Below, in pieces: positions 5,557 through 11,366 of a stretch of DNA of 11,366 nt (positions are counted from its first letter, which is position 1; each line of letters begins with the position of its first letter). The notes under the pieces were generated by a model, which worked only from the letters and a program-made list of their open reading frames with translations, made no database searches and was not told where the DNA came from. The stretch is from positions 1 to 11,366 of the forward strand of contig CAVGWF010000017.1 in NCBI GenBank assembly GCA_963632825.1, given 5' to 3'. The position numbers were made by a program, and so were the translations under genes. The stretch comes from F23-B02 sp963632825. GTDB lineage: Bacteria; Bacillota; Clostridia; Oscillospirales; Oscillospiraceae.

Positions 5557-6078
5557 ATGTCAAACGAAGTGCTGAATACAATAAAAACGCGCAGAGCCGT
5601 TCGGGCGTACAAGCCCGATTGCGTTCCGGCAGAGCTGCTGGATGCGGTCCTTGAGGCGGGGACTTACGCACCGACCGGCGGAGGACATCAGTCGCCTGTG
5701 ATAATCGCGGTAGCATCGGAAAAGTACCGCAGGGAGATCTCCGAGCTGAATGCCGGCGTGATGGGCGGCACGGGAGACCCGTATTACGGGGCGCCGGTTA
5801 TTGTTCTTGTACTGGCGGATGGTGCGGCTAGCACCTTTGTCGAGGACGGGAGCTGTGTGCTGGAGAATATGATGCTCGCTGCGGCAGCGCTGGGGCTCGG
5901 CTCCGTGTGGGTGCACAGAGAGCGGGAGATATTCGACAGCGAAAGAGGCAAGGCGCTTCTGCGTGAATGGGGACTGCCGGAAACGCTGCGCGGTGTTGGC
6001 AGCATTGCACTCGGATATCCCGCCGCAGCACCGGGCGAAGCGGCAAAAAGAAAGGATAACTACATCGTTCGGGTTTGA
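5557..6078 (+). CDS. Nitroreductase-family flavoprotein
   Basis: A 173-residue protein, typical length for compact nitroreductases. The N-terminal FMN-binding pattern is TRRAVRAYK (11-19), followed by APTGGGHQSP (38-47) in the position of the family's SPSGxNxQP motif. A Gly/Ala-rich helix, NMMLAAAALGLGSVWV (104-119), and the ending RGVGSIALGYPA (145-156) complete the fold. Members are FMN-dependent NAD(P)H or ferredoxin-linked oxidoreductases acting on nitro compounds, quinones or flavins; the true substrate is unknown. The ATG at 5557 has AAGGAGG (5543-5549) at ideal spacing. It is a single-gene unit with its own promoter, leader hairpin and a strong terminator, convergent with hcp. The neighbouring stress locus fits a redox role but does not prove one. 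Confidence 0.92.
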   Translation: MSNEVLNTIKTRRAVRAYKPDCVPAELLDAVLEAGTYAPTGGGHQSPVIIAVASEKYRREISELNAGVMGGTGDPYYGAPVIVLVLADGAASTFVEDGSCVLENMMLAAAALGLGSVWVHREREIFDSERGKALLREWGLPETLRGVGSIALGYPAAAPGEAAKRKDNYIVRV

Positions 6079-6082
6079 AATG

Positions 6083-6120
6083 AAAATACCACTGAGAGCA
6101 TTGCTCTCAGTGGTATTTTT
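6083..6120. terminator. Strong terminator between nitroreductase and hcp, probably bidirectional
   Basis: A 16-bp perfect stem (6083-6098 with 6104-6119) and 5-base loop, with T's on the plus side (TATTTTT) and a TATTTTCATTT run on the minus side. It starts five bases after the nitroreductase stop and lies about 30 bases past the hcp stop, so it can serve both convergent genes. Confidence 0.9.
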
Positions 6121-6149
6121 ATGTAATGCTTTCTGTGATCGCAGGGGCG

Positions 6150-7733
6150 TTATTTGAGAAGCTGCTTTAAGTCCTCTTCGGGTGTCGTGATGGGAGCAAT
6201 GCCGAAGTTCTCAACAAGGTAGTTCAGAACATTGGGCGAAACGAACGCCGGAAGTGTGGGACCGAGGCGGATGTTCTTGATGCCTAAATACAGAAGCGTC
6301 AGCAGGATGCAGACCGCCTTCTGCTCATACCATGAGAGGACCATGGACAGCGGCAGGTCGTTCACGCCGCAGCCGAATGCGTCGGCAAGAGCGACGGCAA
6401 TCTGAATTGCGCTGTAGGCGTCGTTGCACTGTCCTACATCCATCAGACGGGGCAGACCGCCGATCGTGCCGAGATCGAGATCGTTGAAGCGGTATTTGCC
6501 GCAGGCAAGGGTCAGCACCACGGTGTCGGCGGGAGTCTGCTTTACAAATTCCGTGTAGTAGCTGCGGCCGGGACGCACGCCGTCACAGCCGGCGACGAGG
6601 AAGAAATGCTTGATAGCACCGGACTTTACCGCCTCTATCACCTGATCCGCCACACCGAGCACCGTGCCGCGGGCAAAGCCCGTCATTACCGTGCTGCCGC
6701 CGTTTATGCCCGTAAATGCCTTGTCCTCGGCATAGCCGCCAAGCTCAAGAGCCTTTTCGATAACGGGGGTGAAATCCTTGTCCTCGCCTATGTGCGTCAT
6801 TTCGGGGTAGGAGACTACGGACGTCGTGAAAACGCGGTCGGAATAGCTCGCCTTGGGCGGCATGAGGCAGTTGGTGGTGTACAGTATCGGAGCGGGCAGC
6901 TCAGCAAATTCCCTTTGCTGGTTCTGCCATGCCGTGCCGAAGTTGCCCTTCAGGTGAGAGTATTTTTTCAGCTCGGGATAGGCGTGAGCGGGAAGCATCT
7001 CGCCGTGGGTGTAGATATTTATGCCCTTACCCTCGGTCTGCTCCAGAAGGAGCTTCAGATCGCGCAGATCGTGACCGGTGATAACGATAAACGGACCCTT
7101 TTCAACGCTCAGGGGAACGGTTACGGGAGCGGGAGTGCCGTAGGTCTCGGTGTTTGCCTTATCCAGCAGCGCCATGCATTTAAGGTTCTTTTCGCCGACC
7201 TCCATAACAATGGGGAGCAGCTCATCCATGCCCCAATCCTCGCCGACGGCGGAGAGTGCCTTGGCAAAGAAGCGGTTGACCTCCTCGTCGGTGTAGCCGA
7301 GAACCATTGCATGATGCGCATAGGCCGCAACGCCGCGCACGCCAAAGAGAATGAGCGATTTAAGGCTGCGTATATCCTCGTTTGCGGTCCAGACATTTTC
7401 CATGTCGTAATCATCGGGGCATCCGCACTCCGCACCGTCGGGCACAAGTCTTGCCTTTTCCCCATGCACACGGCCGATAAGCTCACGAATGGTTTTTTCG
7501 TTGAAATTGACGTTGGTGATCGTTGTGAACAGCCCCTCTATCATCAGGCACCATGTTCCCTCGTTTGCATCGGCAGCCTTGCCTGCGGCTCTCGCCAATC
7601 CGATGAGCGCGCCGGTCAATTCATCCTGAAGCTTTGCGATGTCTGCGGTTTTGCCGCAAACGCCGGCCTTTCCGGTGCAGCCGGTGCATCCGGCTGTCTG
7701 CTCGCACTGGAAGCAAAACATTTTCTGTTCCAT
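6150..7733 (-). CDS. hcp: Hybrid-cluster protein Hcp (hydroxylamine reductase / NO-detoxifying)
   Basis: A full-length 527-residue Hcp. The N-terminal cysteines C7, C10, C19 and C26 (C-x2-C-x8-C-x6-C) have the short spacing found in anaerobes and bind a [4Fe-4S] cluster. All ligands of the hybrid 4Fe-2O-2S cluster are visible: H221 (TGHDL), E245 (THGEM), C289 (TTNC), C383 (AGCDG, the persulfide cysteine), C411 (LACGKY), C436 (GQCND), and E470 with K472 (SWYEQKA). Hcp proteins reduce hydroxylamine to ammonia in vitro and are linked to nitric oxide reduction and protein S-nitrosylation in vivo. GAGGA precedes the ATG. It follows the ferredoxin-type gene by 23 bases, and that gene is the likely electron donor because no flavin-containing Hcr is present. 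Regulation is probably by the divergent Crp/Fnr protein. Confidence 0.97.
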   Translation of the reverse strand: MEQKMFCFQCEQTAGCTGCTGKAGVCGKTADIAKLQDELTGALIGLARAAGKAADANEGTWCLMIEGLFTTITNVNFNEKTIRELIGRVHGEKARLVPDGAECGCPDDYDMENVWTANEDIRSLKSLILFGVRGVAAYAHHAMVLGYTDEEVNRFFAKALSAVGEDWGMDELLPIVMEVGEKNLKCMALLDKANTETYGTPAPVTVPLSVEKGPFIVITGHDLRDLKLLLEQTEGKGINIYTHGEMLPAHAYPELKKYSHLKGNFGTAWQNQQREFAELPAPILYTTNCLMPPKASYSDRVFTTSVVSYPEMTHIGEDKDFTPVIEKALELGGYAEDKAFTGINGGSTVMTGFARGTVLGVADQVIEAVKSGAIKHFFLVAGCDGVRPGRSYYTEFVKQTPADTVVLTLACGKYRFNDLDLGTIGGLPRLMDVGQCNDAYSAIQIAVALADAFGCGVNDLPLSMVLSWYEQKAVCILLTLLYLGIKNIRLGPTLPAFVSPNVLNYLVENFGIAPITTPEEDLKQLLK

Positions 7734-7756
7734 TTTAAATCCTCACTTTCTTTTAT

Positions 7757-8467
7757 TTAATCAAGTATGCGTCCGTCTGTTGAAATGGTCACGACCTGCC
7801 ACGGAATGAATTTTCCGCTCTGCTGCAAGGCGACCTTTGCCGCGTGCTCCAATCCGCCGCAGCAGGGAACCTCCATGCGCACGATGGTCACGCTCTTTAT
7901 ATCGTTATTGCGGATAATCTCTGTGAGCTTTTCGGAATAGTCCACACCGTCGAGCTTGGGACAGCCGACAAGCGTGATATGCCCCTTGATGAAGCGCTCG
8001 TGGAAAGCGGCATAGGCATAGGCGGTGCAGTCGGCGGCGATAAGCAGCCTTGCGCTGTCAAAATACGGTGCGTTTGCCGGGACAAGCTTGATCTGTACCG
8101 GCCACTGCGAAAGGCGGCTCTGTGCGGCGGCAGGAGCGGACTCGGTCTCCGGCTGTTCCTCGTGCCGGATCGTTTTCATCCTCGCTCCGGGACAACCGCC
8201 GTGGAGATGCACACCTGTCTTCTGCATGTTCTTCTGCTTATTTGCCAGCACTGCCTTCTCGTCATAAGCGGCGGCCTCGCGCTCCACAAACGAAATGGCT
8301 CCGGTGGGGCAGGAGGGCAGACAGTCACCCAGACCGTCGCAGTAATCGTCCCGCATAAGCTTTGCTTTTCCGTCAACTATGGAAATAGCTCCTTCATGGC
8401 AGGCGGCAGCGCAGGCACCGCAGCCGTTGCATTTATCCTGATTGATCTCGATAATTCTTCTTTTCAT
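7757..8467 (-). CDS. 4Fe-4S ferredoxin-type protein, Hcp partner
   Basis: 236 residues. The N-terminus has C13-x2-C16-x2-C19-x3-C23, followed by C43-DGLGD-C49-x3-C53-P. The second motif has Leu where a fourth cysteine (46) would be, the CDGLGxC variant typical of this family, so the second cluster may be three-cysteine ligated or absent. A linker (about 70-120) leads to a C-terminal domain with DCTAYAYAAFHE, GCPKLDG and MEVPCCGGLEHA, which carries further cysteines. Proteins of this kind sit beside hcp in many anaerobes and probably feed electrons to Hcp; that role is inferred from context. Strong AAGGAGG seven bases before the ATG at 8467. First gene of the hcp operon. Confidence 0.92.
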   Translation of the reverse strand: MKRRIIEINQDKCNGCGACAAACHEGAISIVDGKAKLMRDDYCDGLGDCLPSCPTGAISFVEREAAAYDEKAVLANKQKNMQKTGVHLHGGCPGARMKTIRHEEQPETESAPAAAQSRLSQWPVQIKLVPANAPYFDSARLLIAADCTAYAYAAFHERFIKGHITLVGCPKLDGVDYSEKLTEIIRNNDIKSVTIVRMEVPCCGGLEHAAKVALQQSGKFIPWQVVTISTDGRILD

Positions 8468-8479
8468 GACAGTGCCTCC

Positions 8480-8508
8480 TTGTTTTTCTGAGCGTATTAT
8501 AGTACAAT
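8480..8508 (+). promoter_or_regulatory. Promoter of the Crp/Fnr regulator gene
   Basis: TTGTTT (8480-8485), 17-base spacer, TACAAT (8503-8508), with start predicted near 8515. Its -10 is one base away from the opposing hcp-operon -10, so the two promoters overlap and RNA polymerase can occupy only one at a time. Confidence 0.65.
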
Positions 8509-8524
8509 AAAATCAATAAGTCGG
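8496..8524 (-). promoter_or_regulatory. Promoter of the ferredoxin-hcp operon
   Basis: Minus-strand TATAAT (8496-8501) is perfect, but the hexamer at the -35 position (CCGACT, 8519-8524) is poor. That pattern is expected of an activator-dependent promoter. Start is predicted near 8489, giving a leader of about 22 bases. Confidence 0.65.
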
Positions 8525-8537
8525 TTGAATTTTCAAC
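8524..8537. promoter_or_regulatory. Palindromic operator, probably for the adjacent Crp/Fnr regulator
   Basis: GTTGAA-TT-TTCAAC, perfect 6-base arms. The centre (8530.5) is about 41.5 bases upstream of the predicted hcp-operon start, the standard class II activator position, and about 16 bases downstream of the regulator's own predicted start, where binding would repress. It resembles but does not match the FNR consensus: TTGA and TCAA are separated by 4 rather than 6 bases. Confidence 0.6.
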
Positions 8538-8551
8538 GAAAGAGGAGCTCT

Positions 8552-9214
8552 ATGAAAAATTTTTTGCCTATAATTCGTTCTTCCCACCTTTTTTCGGGCA
8601 TTTCCGAGGATGAGCTTACCGCGATGCTGACCTGCTTGGATACGAGAAAGGAGGACTTTCCCAAAGACACATTCGTACTGCGCGCCGGGGATACGGCGGA
8701 GTCGATCGGTCTTGTTTTGTCCGGAAGCGTTTTGGTCATACAGGAGGATATCTGGGGGAACCGCAATATTCTTTCCAAAGCACGACCGGGACAGACCTTT
8801 GCGGCCGCATTTGCCTGCGCGCCCGGCTCCAGACTGAATGTGAGCGTTATAGCGGAAACGCCGGTCACGGCAATGTTCCTGAATGTGAAGCGCGTTCTGA
8901 GCGTGTGCCCGTCGACCTGCGCACACCACAGCCGCATCATCCAGAATCTGCTTGGAGAGCTTGCGGAAAAAAACCTGCGCTTCAACGAAAAACTGATACA
9001 TATGGCACAGCGCACCACGAGAGCAAAGCTCATGTCCTATTTCTCCGCCGAGGCACAGCGGCTGGGAACATACGAATTTGATATTCCGTTTTCAAGGCAG
9101 CAGCTTGCCGACTATCTGGGTGTCGAGCGCAGCGGATTATCGCTGGAGCTTGGAAAGATGCGCAGCGAGGGACTCATTGATTTTCACAAAAGCCATTTTG
9201 CTTTGAAGGTGTAG
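8552..9214 (+). CDS. Crp/Fnr-family transcriptional regulator of the hcp operon
   Basis: 220 residues. An N-terminal cNMP-binding-type beta-barrel (about 12-115) contains FVLRAGDTAESIGLVLSGSV (41-60) and PGQTFAAAFACA (79-90). A long dimerisation helix follows (about 124-158), then a C-terminal winged helix with SRQQLADYLGVERSGLSLEL (181-200) as helix-turn-helix and KMRSEGLID after it. Cysteines (28, 89, 119, 123) are not in the N-terminal FNR cluster arrangement, so the sensing chemistry is unclear; haem or another ligand is possible, as in HcpR-type regulators. I chose ATG 8552, with AGAGGAG four bases upstream, over an upstream TTG at 8525 that falls in the operator. Divergent from ferredoxin-hcp, which it probably activates. 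Confidence 0.9.
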   Translation: MKNFLPIIRSSHLFSGISEDELTAMLTCLDTRKEDFPKDTFVLRAGDTAESIGLVLSGSVLVIQEDIWGNRNILSKARPGQTFAAAFACAPGSRLNVSVIAETPVTAMFLNVKRVLSVCPSTCAHHSRIIQNLLGELAEKNLRFNEKLIHMAQRTTRAKLMSYFSAEAQRLGTYEFDIPFSRQQLADYLGVERSGLSLELGKMRSEGLIDFHKSHFALKV

Positions 9215-9274
9215 CGGCTCATGCCTGTCTGCTGCCGATAATAAATGCCCGACTTTCCGATTGGGAGATGACAG

Positions 9275-9307
9275 GTCAAAACCTCCGGTTTAGCCGGAGG
9301 TTTTGAC
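9275..9307. terminator. Terminator after the regulator gene, probably bidirectional
   Basis: A 14-bp perfect stem (9275-9288 with 9294-9307), 5-base loop, with AAAACC/GGTTTT at the base so that both strands end in a T-run. It would end the regulator transcript about 60 bases past its stop, and also the decayed minus-strand cluster arriving from the right. Confidence 0.8.
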
Positions 9308-9390
9308 TTACGAGTGTGCCGACTGCTGCTCCCGCCGCAGGCATGATGAGCGAGAACGCTTCGGCGCTTGGAGCATTCCTGTTCACCGGG

Positions 9391-9462
9391 TCATTTTCGC
9401 AATTCCTCAATGTGGTGCATACGGCGGATCTGCGCAATCTCAAGGTCTCTGCTTCTGCCCAT
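9391..9462 (-). pseudogene. Tiny ORF (23 codons), probable decayed gene start
   Basis: ATG 9462 is preceded by AAAGGATG at good spacing and encodes MGRSRDLEIAQIRRMHHIEE and three more residues before a TGA at 9391. In a neighbouring frame the same strand stays open from there to the terminator (ENDPVNRNAPSAEAFSLIM..., ending in LRLNRRF within the hairpin). This would fit a roughly 60-residue gene broken by one frameshift. I do not recognise it. Position, 30 bases downstream of the frameshifted membrane protein, suggests it was the last gene of that cluster. Confidence 0.3.
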
Positions 9463-9492
9463 TAAACCCATCCTTTTTTTTGATCGTTTTTT

Positions 9493-9875
9493 TCACTTTT
9501 CTTTTTCGCCGCTTATGCGTATAGCTGAGTATGCAGCACCTGCAATGCCAAGTGCGAGCACCGCGATGCAGACGGCCGTTATCGCATCTGCCCTGCCGTT
9601 GACATCATCAAGCTGTGCCTGATAATAGCTCACGACAGCCGAGCACGCCTCGGCATACCGCTCGTGTCCAACGCGTGAGAAGCAGGCTTCTCGTCTGCGA
9701 CTCCGGCTGCATCCGCAAGCTCGAGCGTGCGCTCGGCACAGTAAACATACGATTGGTTTTCGCCGACTGCGCGTGTGCGCTCAAGCTCAGCGTTATAAAA
9801 GCCGAAAGCCGCGCCGATCATGAGGACTACGTACAGGACAGCGATACTTACATTCAGGGTTTTCTTGTTCATCAT
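9493..9875 (-). pseudogene. Frameshifted two-TM membrane protein of unknown function
   Basis: Starts at ATG 9875, overlapping the upstream stop (ATGA). The first frame gives a TM segment (about residues 8-26, VSIAVLYVVLMIGAAFGFY) and an ectodomain with ELERTRAVGENQSYVYCAERTLELADAAGVAD, then goes astray and stops at 9630. In the next frame, from about 9690, the protein clearly resumes: EACFSRVGHERYAEACSAVV, YYQAQLDDVNGRADAIT, a second TM helix (AVCIAVLALGIAGAAYSAI) and a charged end at 9493. One lost base near 9685-9694 explains the break. The rejoined product would be about 126 residues with an outside domain between two membrane helices. No family recognised. It probably works, or worked, with the coiled-coil membrane protein upstream. 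Confidence 0.65.
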
Positions 9876-10879
9876 TTATTACTCCTTTTCAAATAGATTT
9901 CACCAAACAAAAGTGTCATAAGCATCAAGCTCAAAGCCGCTATCGGCAGAATGACCGATGTTCCGAGAATTGCCGCGGCCAGAGCGCAGCCGCCGGAGAT
10001 TATTGACGATATTGCCGCAAGCACAGCCACGCCCCGCGACTGATGTTTATAAAGCATGGCGCAGCCCGCAATTATAGGCGCCGAAGCAAATGTCAGTGCG
10101 CAGATCACGCTGCGGATGTTGTTTTCACGCTCGGCGCGGGTGATGTCGTTGCCGTAATGCTCCTCCGCTATGGAGCAGATATCGGCATATGAGGCATTGT
10201 CTCCGGCGCGGGAGGATATCTCATCGTCGTTCATGAGTATGGCTGCGCCGTGTTCAAGGCGCTCAAGATCGTCGCTGTAGCTTTCAAGCTCATCGAGATG
10301 CTCTGCTAATTTTGATTTGTTGCTGTTCAGGGTCGCCCTGCCGGACTCAAGCTGTGCCCCAGCCTCGTCGAGCTCCGTCTGACCCTCGGCATACTGTGCC
10401 TTGGCCGCATCGAGCCGGGATGCACCCTCGTTATACTGCGTCTGCCCCTGTGTTAGCTGTGCCTGACCGATGTTGTCGGTGACGACGCTCTCGGCAAAGC
10501 TGAGCTTTGCTTCGTCGTATTTTTCCTTCTGAGCGCCGAGTGTCACCGCAAGCTCACCGAGCTCATTTGCGCTGGAGATGATGCTCTCATCATCGGATAC
10601 GCGCCGGTCATAGTCATCCTTGCCTGAGAGCCACACCTATGGCGCTGCTGCCGCTGCAAACGCAACACTCACTGATAGTCCCCATGCCGCTGCGCGGCGA
10701 ACGAGCATATGCGGCTCGGCGGCGTGTATATGAAACTCTGTTTTTCTTATAAGCCCGTCGCCGAAGATCAGCATTGCCGGCAGCACGAACATTACAAGCA
10801 CCACCGTTATCATCGAGCCTATGCCGACGAAGTGTCCCATTCCGGCAACTGCCCCTGACGATACCCTTACCCTTGCCGC
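9872..10879 (-). pseudogene. RND/MMPL-like C-terminal TM plus coiled-coil membrane protein, interrupted by in-frame TAG
   Basis: One continuous frame. From about 10879 it reads VSSGAVAGMGHFVGIGSM, then a hydrophobic helix ending FVLPAMLIFGDGLI (about 10815-10745), the typical last-TM pattern of RND/MMPL transporters. A second hydrophobic stretch, RRAAAWGLSVSVAFAAAAA, leads into a TAG at 10637-10639. Directly after it, in the same frame, comes a 254-codon segment: a long coiled coil with repeated Gly spacing (YNEGASRLD, YAEGQTELD, LESGRATLN) and three C-terminal TM helices, ending at 9872. The GTG after the TAG has no ribosome-binding site, so the downstream part is readthrough sequence rather than a separate gene. 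The 5' end lacks a start and is joined to methylase sequence. The transporter assignment is tentative. Confidence 0.55.
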
Positions 10880-10904
10880 CGACCCACGGAATGAAGCTTT
10901 TCAG
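10857..10904 (-). pseudogene. N-terminal stub of a DNA adenine methylase
   Basis: Minus-strand codons from 10901 read KSFIPWVGGKGKG, which matches the start of phage/ICE-type Dam methylases (FIPWxGGK, the S-adenosylmethionine-binding motif). After about 16 codons it becomes unrelated sequence, and the RND-like frame takes over. The codon before K is CTG, not ATG, overlapping the TGA of the winged-helix protein. The stub is too short for any activity. Confidence 0.5.
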
Positions 10905-11236
10905 ACGCCGTCACCGCCCCGGAAGCTGATCATCGAGCACTCAAGTCCCGTTATAGCAGCGTCAATACCGTCGCGTATACGCCGGAGATTTTTGATAGTG
11001 TTATAGACTTCGGCTGCGGTCTCGGCAAAGTAGTAGCCGTTTGAGCTGCTGCCGATGGGGATACACTCACGGCGAAGACGGTTGACATGCTTGCGCAGCT
11101 CGTTTTCGCTCATGTGCAGGTCTGCCTGTATAGTACGGGCACTTACGCACTTTTTCTTCCCTCTGCAATTTTTATATAGGTAGACGCAGAGCTGCTTCTT
11201 TTCGGGAAACGGCCCTGCTGTAAAATTAGTGCGTAT
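10901..11236 (-). pseudogene. Phage/ICE-type winged-helix DNA-binding protein lacking a start
   Basis: The frame is open from 11236 to the TGA at 10901. It contains CVSARTIQADLHMSENELRK followed by HVNRLRRECIPIGSSSNGYY and FAETAAEVYNTIKNLRRIRDGI. That combination (helix-turn-helix, then a wing with PIGSxxNGYY, then a C-terminal helix) is familiar from small prophage and conjugative-element proteins encoded just before a Dam methylase. No ATG, GTG or TTG precedes the DNA-binding region. The ATG at 11113 lies inside the helix-turn-helix and has no ribosome-binding site. In another frame, ATT-TTC-AAA at about 11250 looks like a damaged start with GGAG upstream. I infer loss of start and frame, although an unusual start codon is possible. 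Confidence 0.5.
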
Positions 11237-11256
11237 TCAATTTTGAAAATTGCTGT

Positions 11257-11366
11257 TTACTCCTGCCTGAGATATTCGCCGGGAACCTCGACTTCGAGGT
11301 CTGAGGCAGGGAAGCTGGAGCAGGGATGGATATAGCCGAACTCTATGTCCGCATAGCGTCTGCCGT
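11257..11366 (-). CDS. C-terminal end of an unrecognised protein (runs off the window)
   Basis: The last 35 residues of a minus-strand gene entering from the right edge: GRRYADIEFGYIHPCSSFPA, then SDLEVEVPGEYLRQE and TAA. Codon use and the acidic ending look like real coding sequence. It is about 20 bases upstream of the winged-helix frame and was probably in the same mobile-element operon. No family can be named from this fragment. Confidence 0.5.
   Translation of the reverse strand, partial: GRRYADIEFGYIHPCSSFPASDLEVEVPGEYLRQE

Noticed and set aside
6606..7760. Long plus-strand open frame (384 codons)
   Set aside because: It is the antisense of hcp. The minus-strand Hcp shows every cluster ligand, and the plus frame has no ribosome-binding site or recognisable domain.
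7844..8491. Plus-strand frame of 215 codons
   Set aside because: Antisense of the ferredoxin-type gene, whose cysteine motifs are unmistakable.
8524..8537. Canonical FNR box
   Set aside because: TTGA and TCAA are four bases apart instead of six, so it is described only as a candidate site for the adjacent regulator.
8525..8551. Upstream TTG start for the Crp/Fnr regulator
   Set aside because: It would begin inside the palindromic operator and has no ribosome-binding site; ATG 8552 has AGAGGAG.
1..11366. CRISPR array, insertion sequence, replication origin
   Set aside because: No regularly spaced direct repeats, transposase-like protein or paired terminal inverted repeats, and no cluster of DnaA-box-like sites, were seen.

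Overview
The window looks like a chromosomal segment of a moderately GC-rich anaerobic Clostridia member, probably Oscillospirales/Ruminococcaceae-like. This placement is inference. It rests on strong AGGAGG-type ribosome-binding sites, sigma-A promoters, the hybrid-cluster protein with a ferredoxin partner, a Zn-dependent membrane peptidase, and the overall protein style.

Left part (1-3300, all minus strand): the 5' end of a secreted protein, then a three-gene overlapping operon (LUD-domain protein, membrane zinc metallopeptidase, cupin). The operon has a near-consensus promoter whose -35 lies over the stop codon of the upstream gene. That upstream gene is a sugar-phosphate nucleotidyltransferase carrying what looks like a leftover phosphohexomutase tail.

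Middle (3300-6120): a tRNA-Ser(GGA) with its own promoter and hairpin terminator, a GNAT acetyltransferase, and a convergent minus-strand wreck. The wreck is an ATC-hydrolase-like N-terminal part fused to the C-terminal half of an alpha/beta hydrolase, with a single-base frameshift. A 440-base gene-poor stretch follows, holding an inverted repeat, a minus-strand terminator, a doubtful small ORF and a good plus-strand promoter. It ends in an intrinsic-terminator-like hairpin directly ahead of the ribosome-binding site of a nitroreductase.

Right-middle (6120-9310): a compact nitrosative/redox-stress locus. A ferredoxin-type protein and the hybrid-cluster protein Hcp form a minus-strand operon, divergent from a Crp/Fnr-family regulator. 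The 84-base intergenic region contains two overlapping divergent promoters and a perfect palindrome. The palindrome sits where a class II activator would bind for the hcp operon and just downstream of the regulator's own start site, suggesting activation of hcp and autorepression.

Right end (9310-11366, minus strand): a gene graveyard. In transcription order it holds the end of an unrecognised gene, a start-less phage/ICE-type winged-helix protein, about 16 codons of a DNA adenine methylase, an abrupt switch into the last membrane segment of an RND/MMPL-like transporter, an in-frame TAG, a coiled-coil membrane protein, a frameshifted two-TM protein and a tiny ORF. I infer a mobile element that was deleted into a transporter operon, followed by decay. 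Assembly or sequencing error cannot be excluded from the sequence alone.
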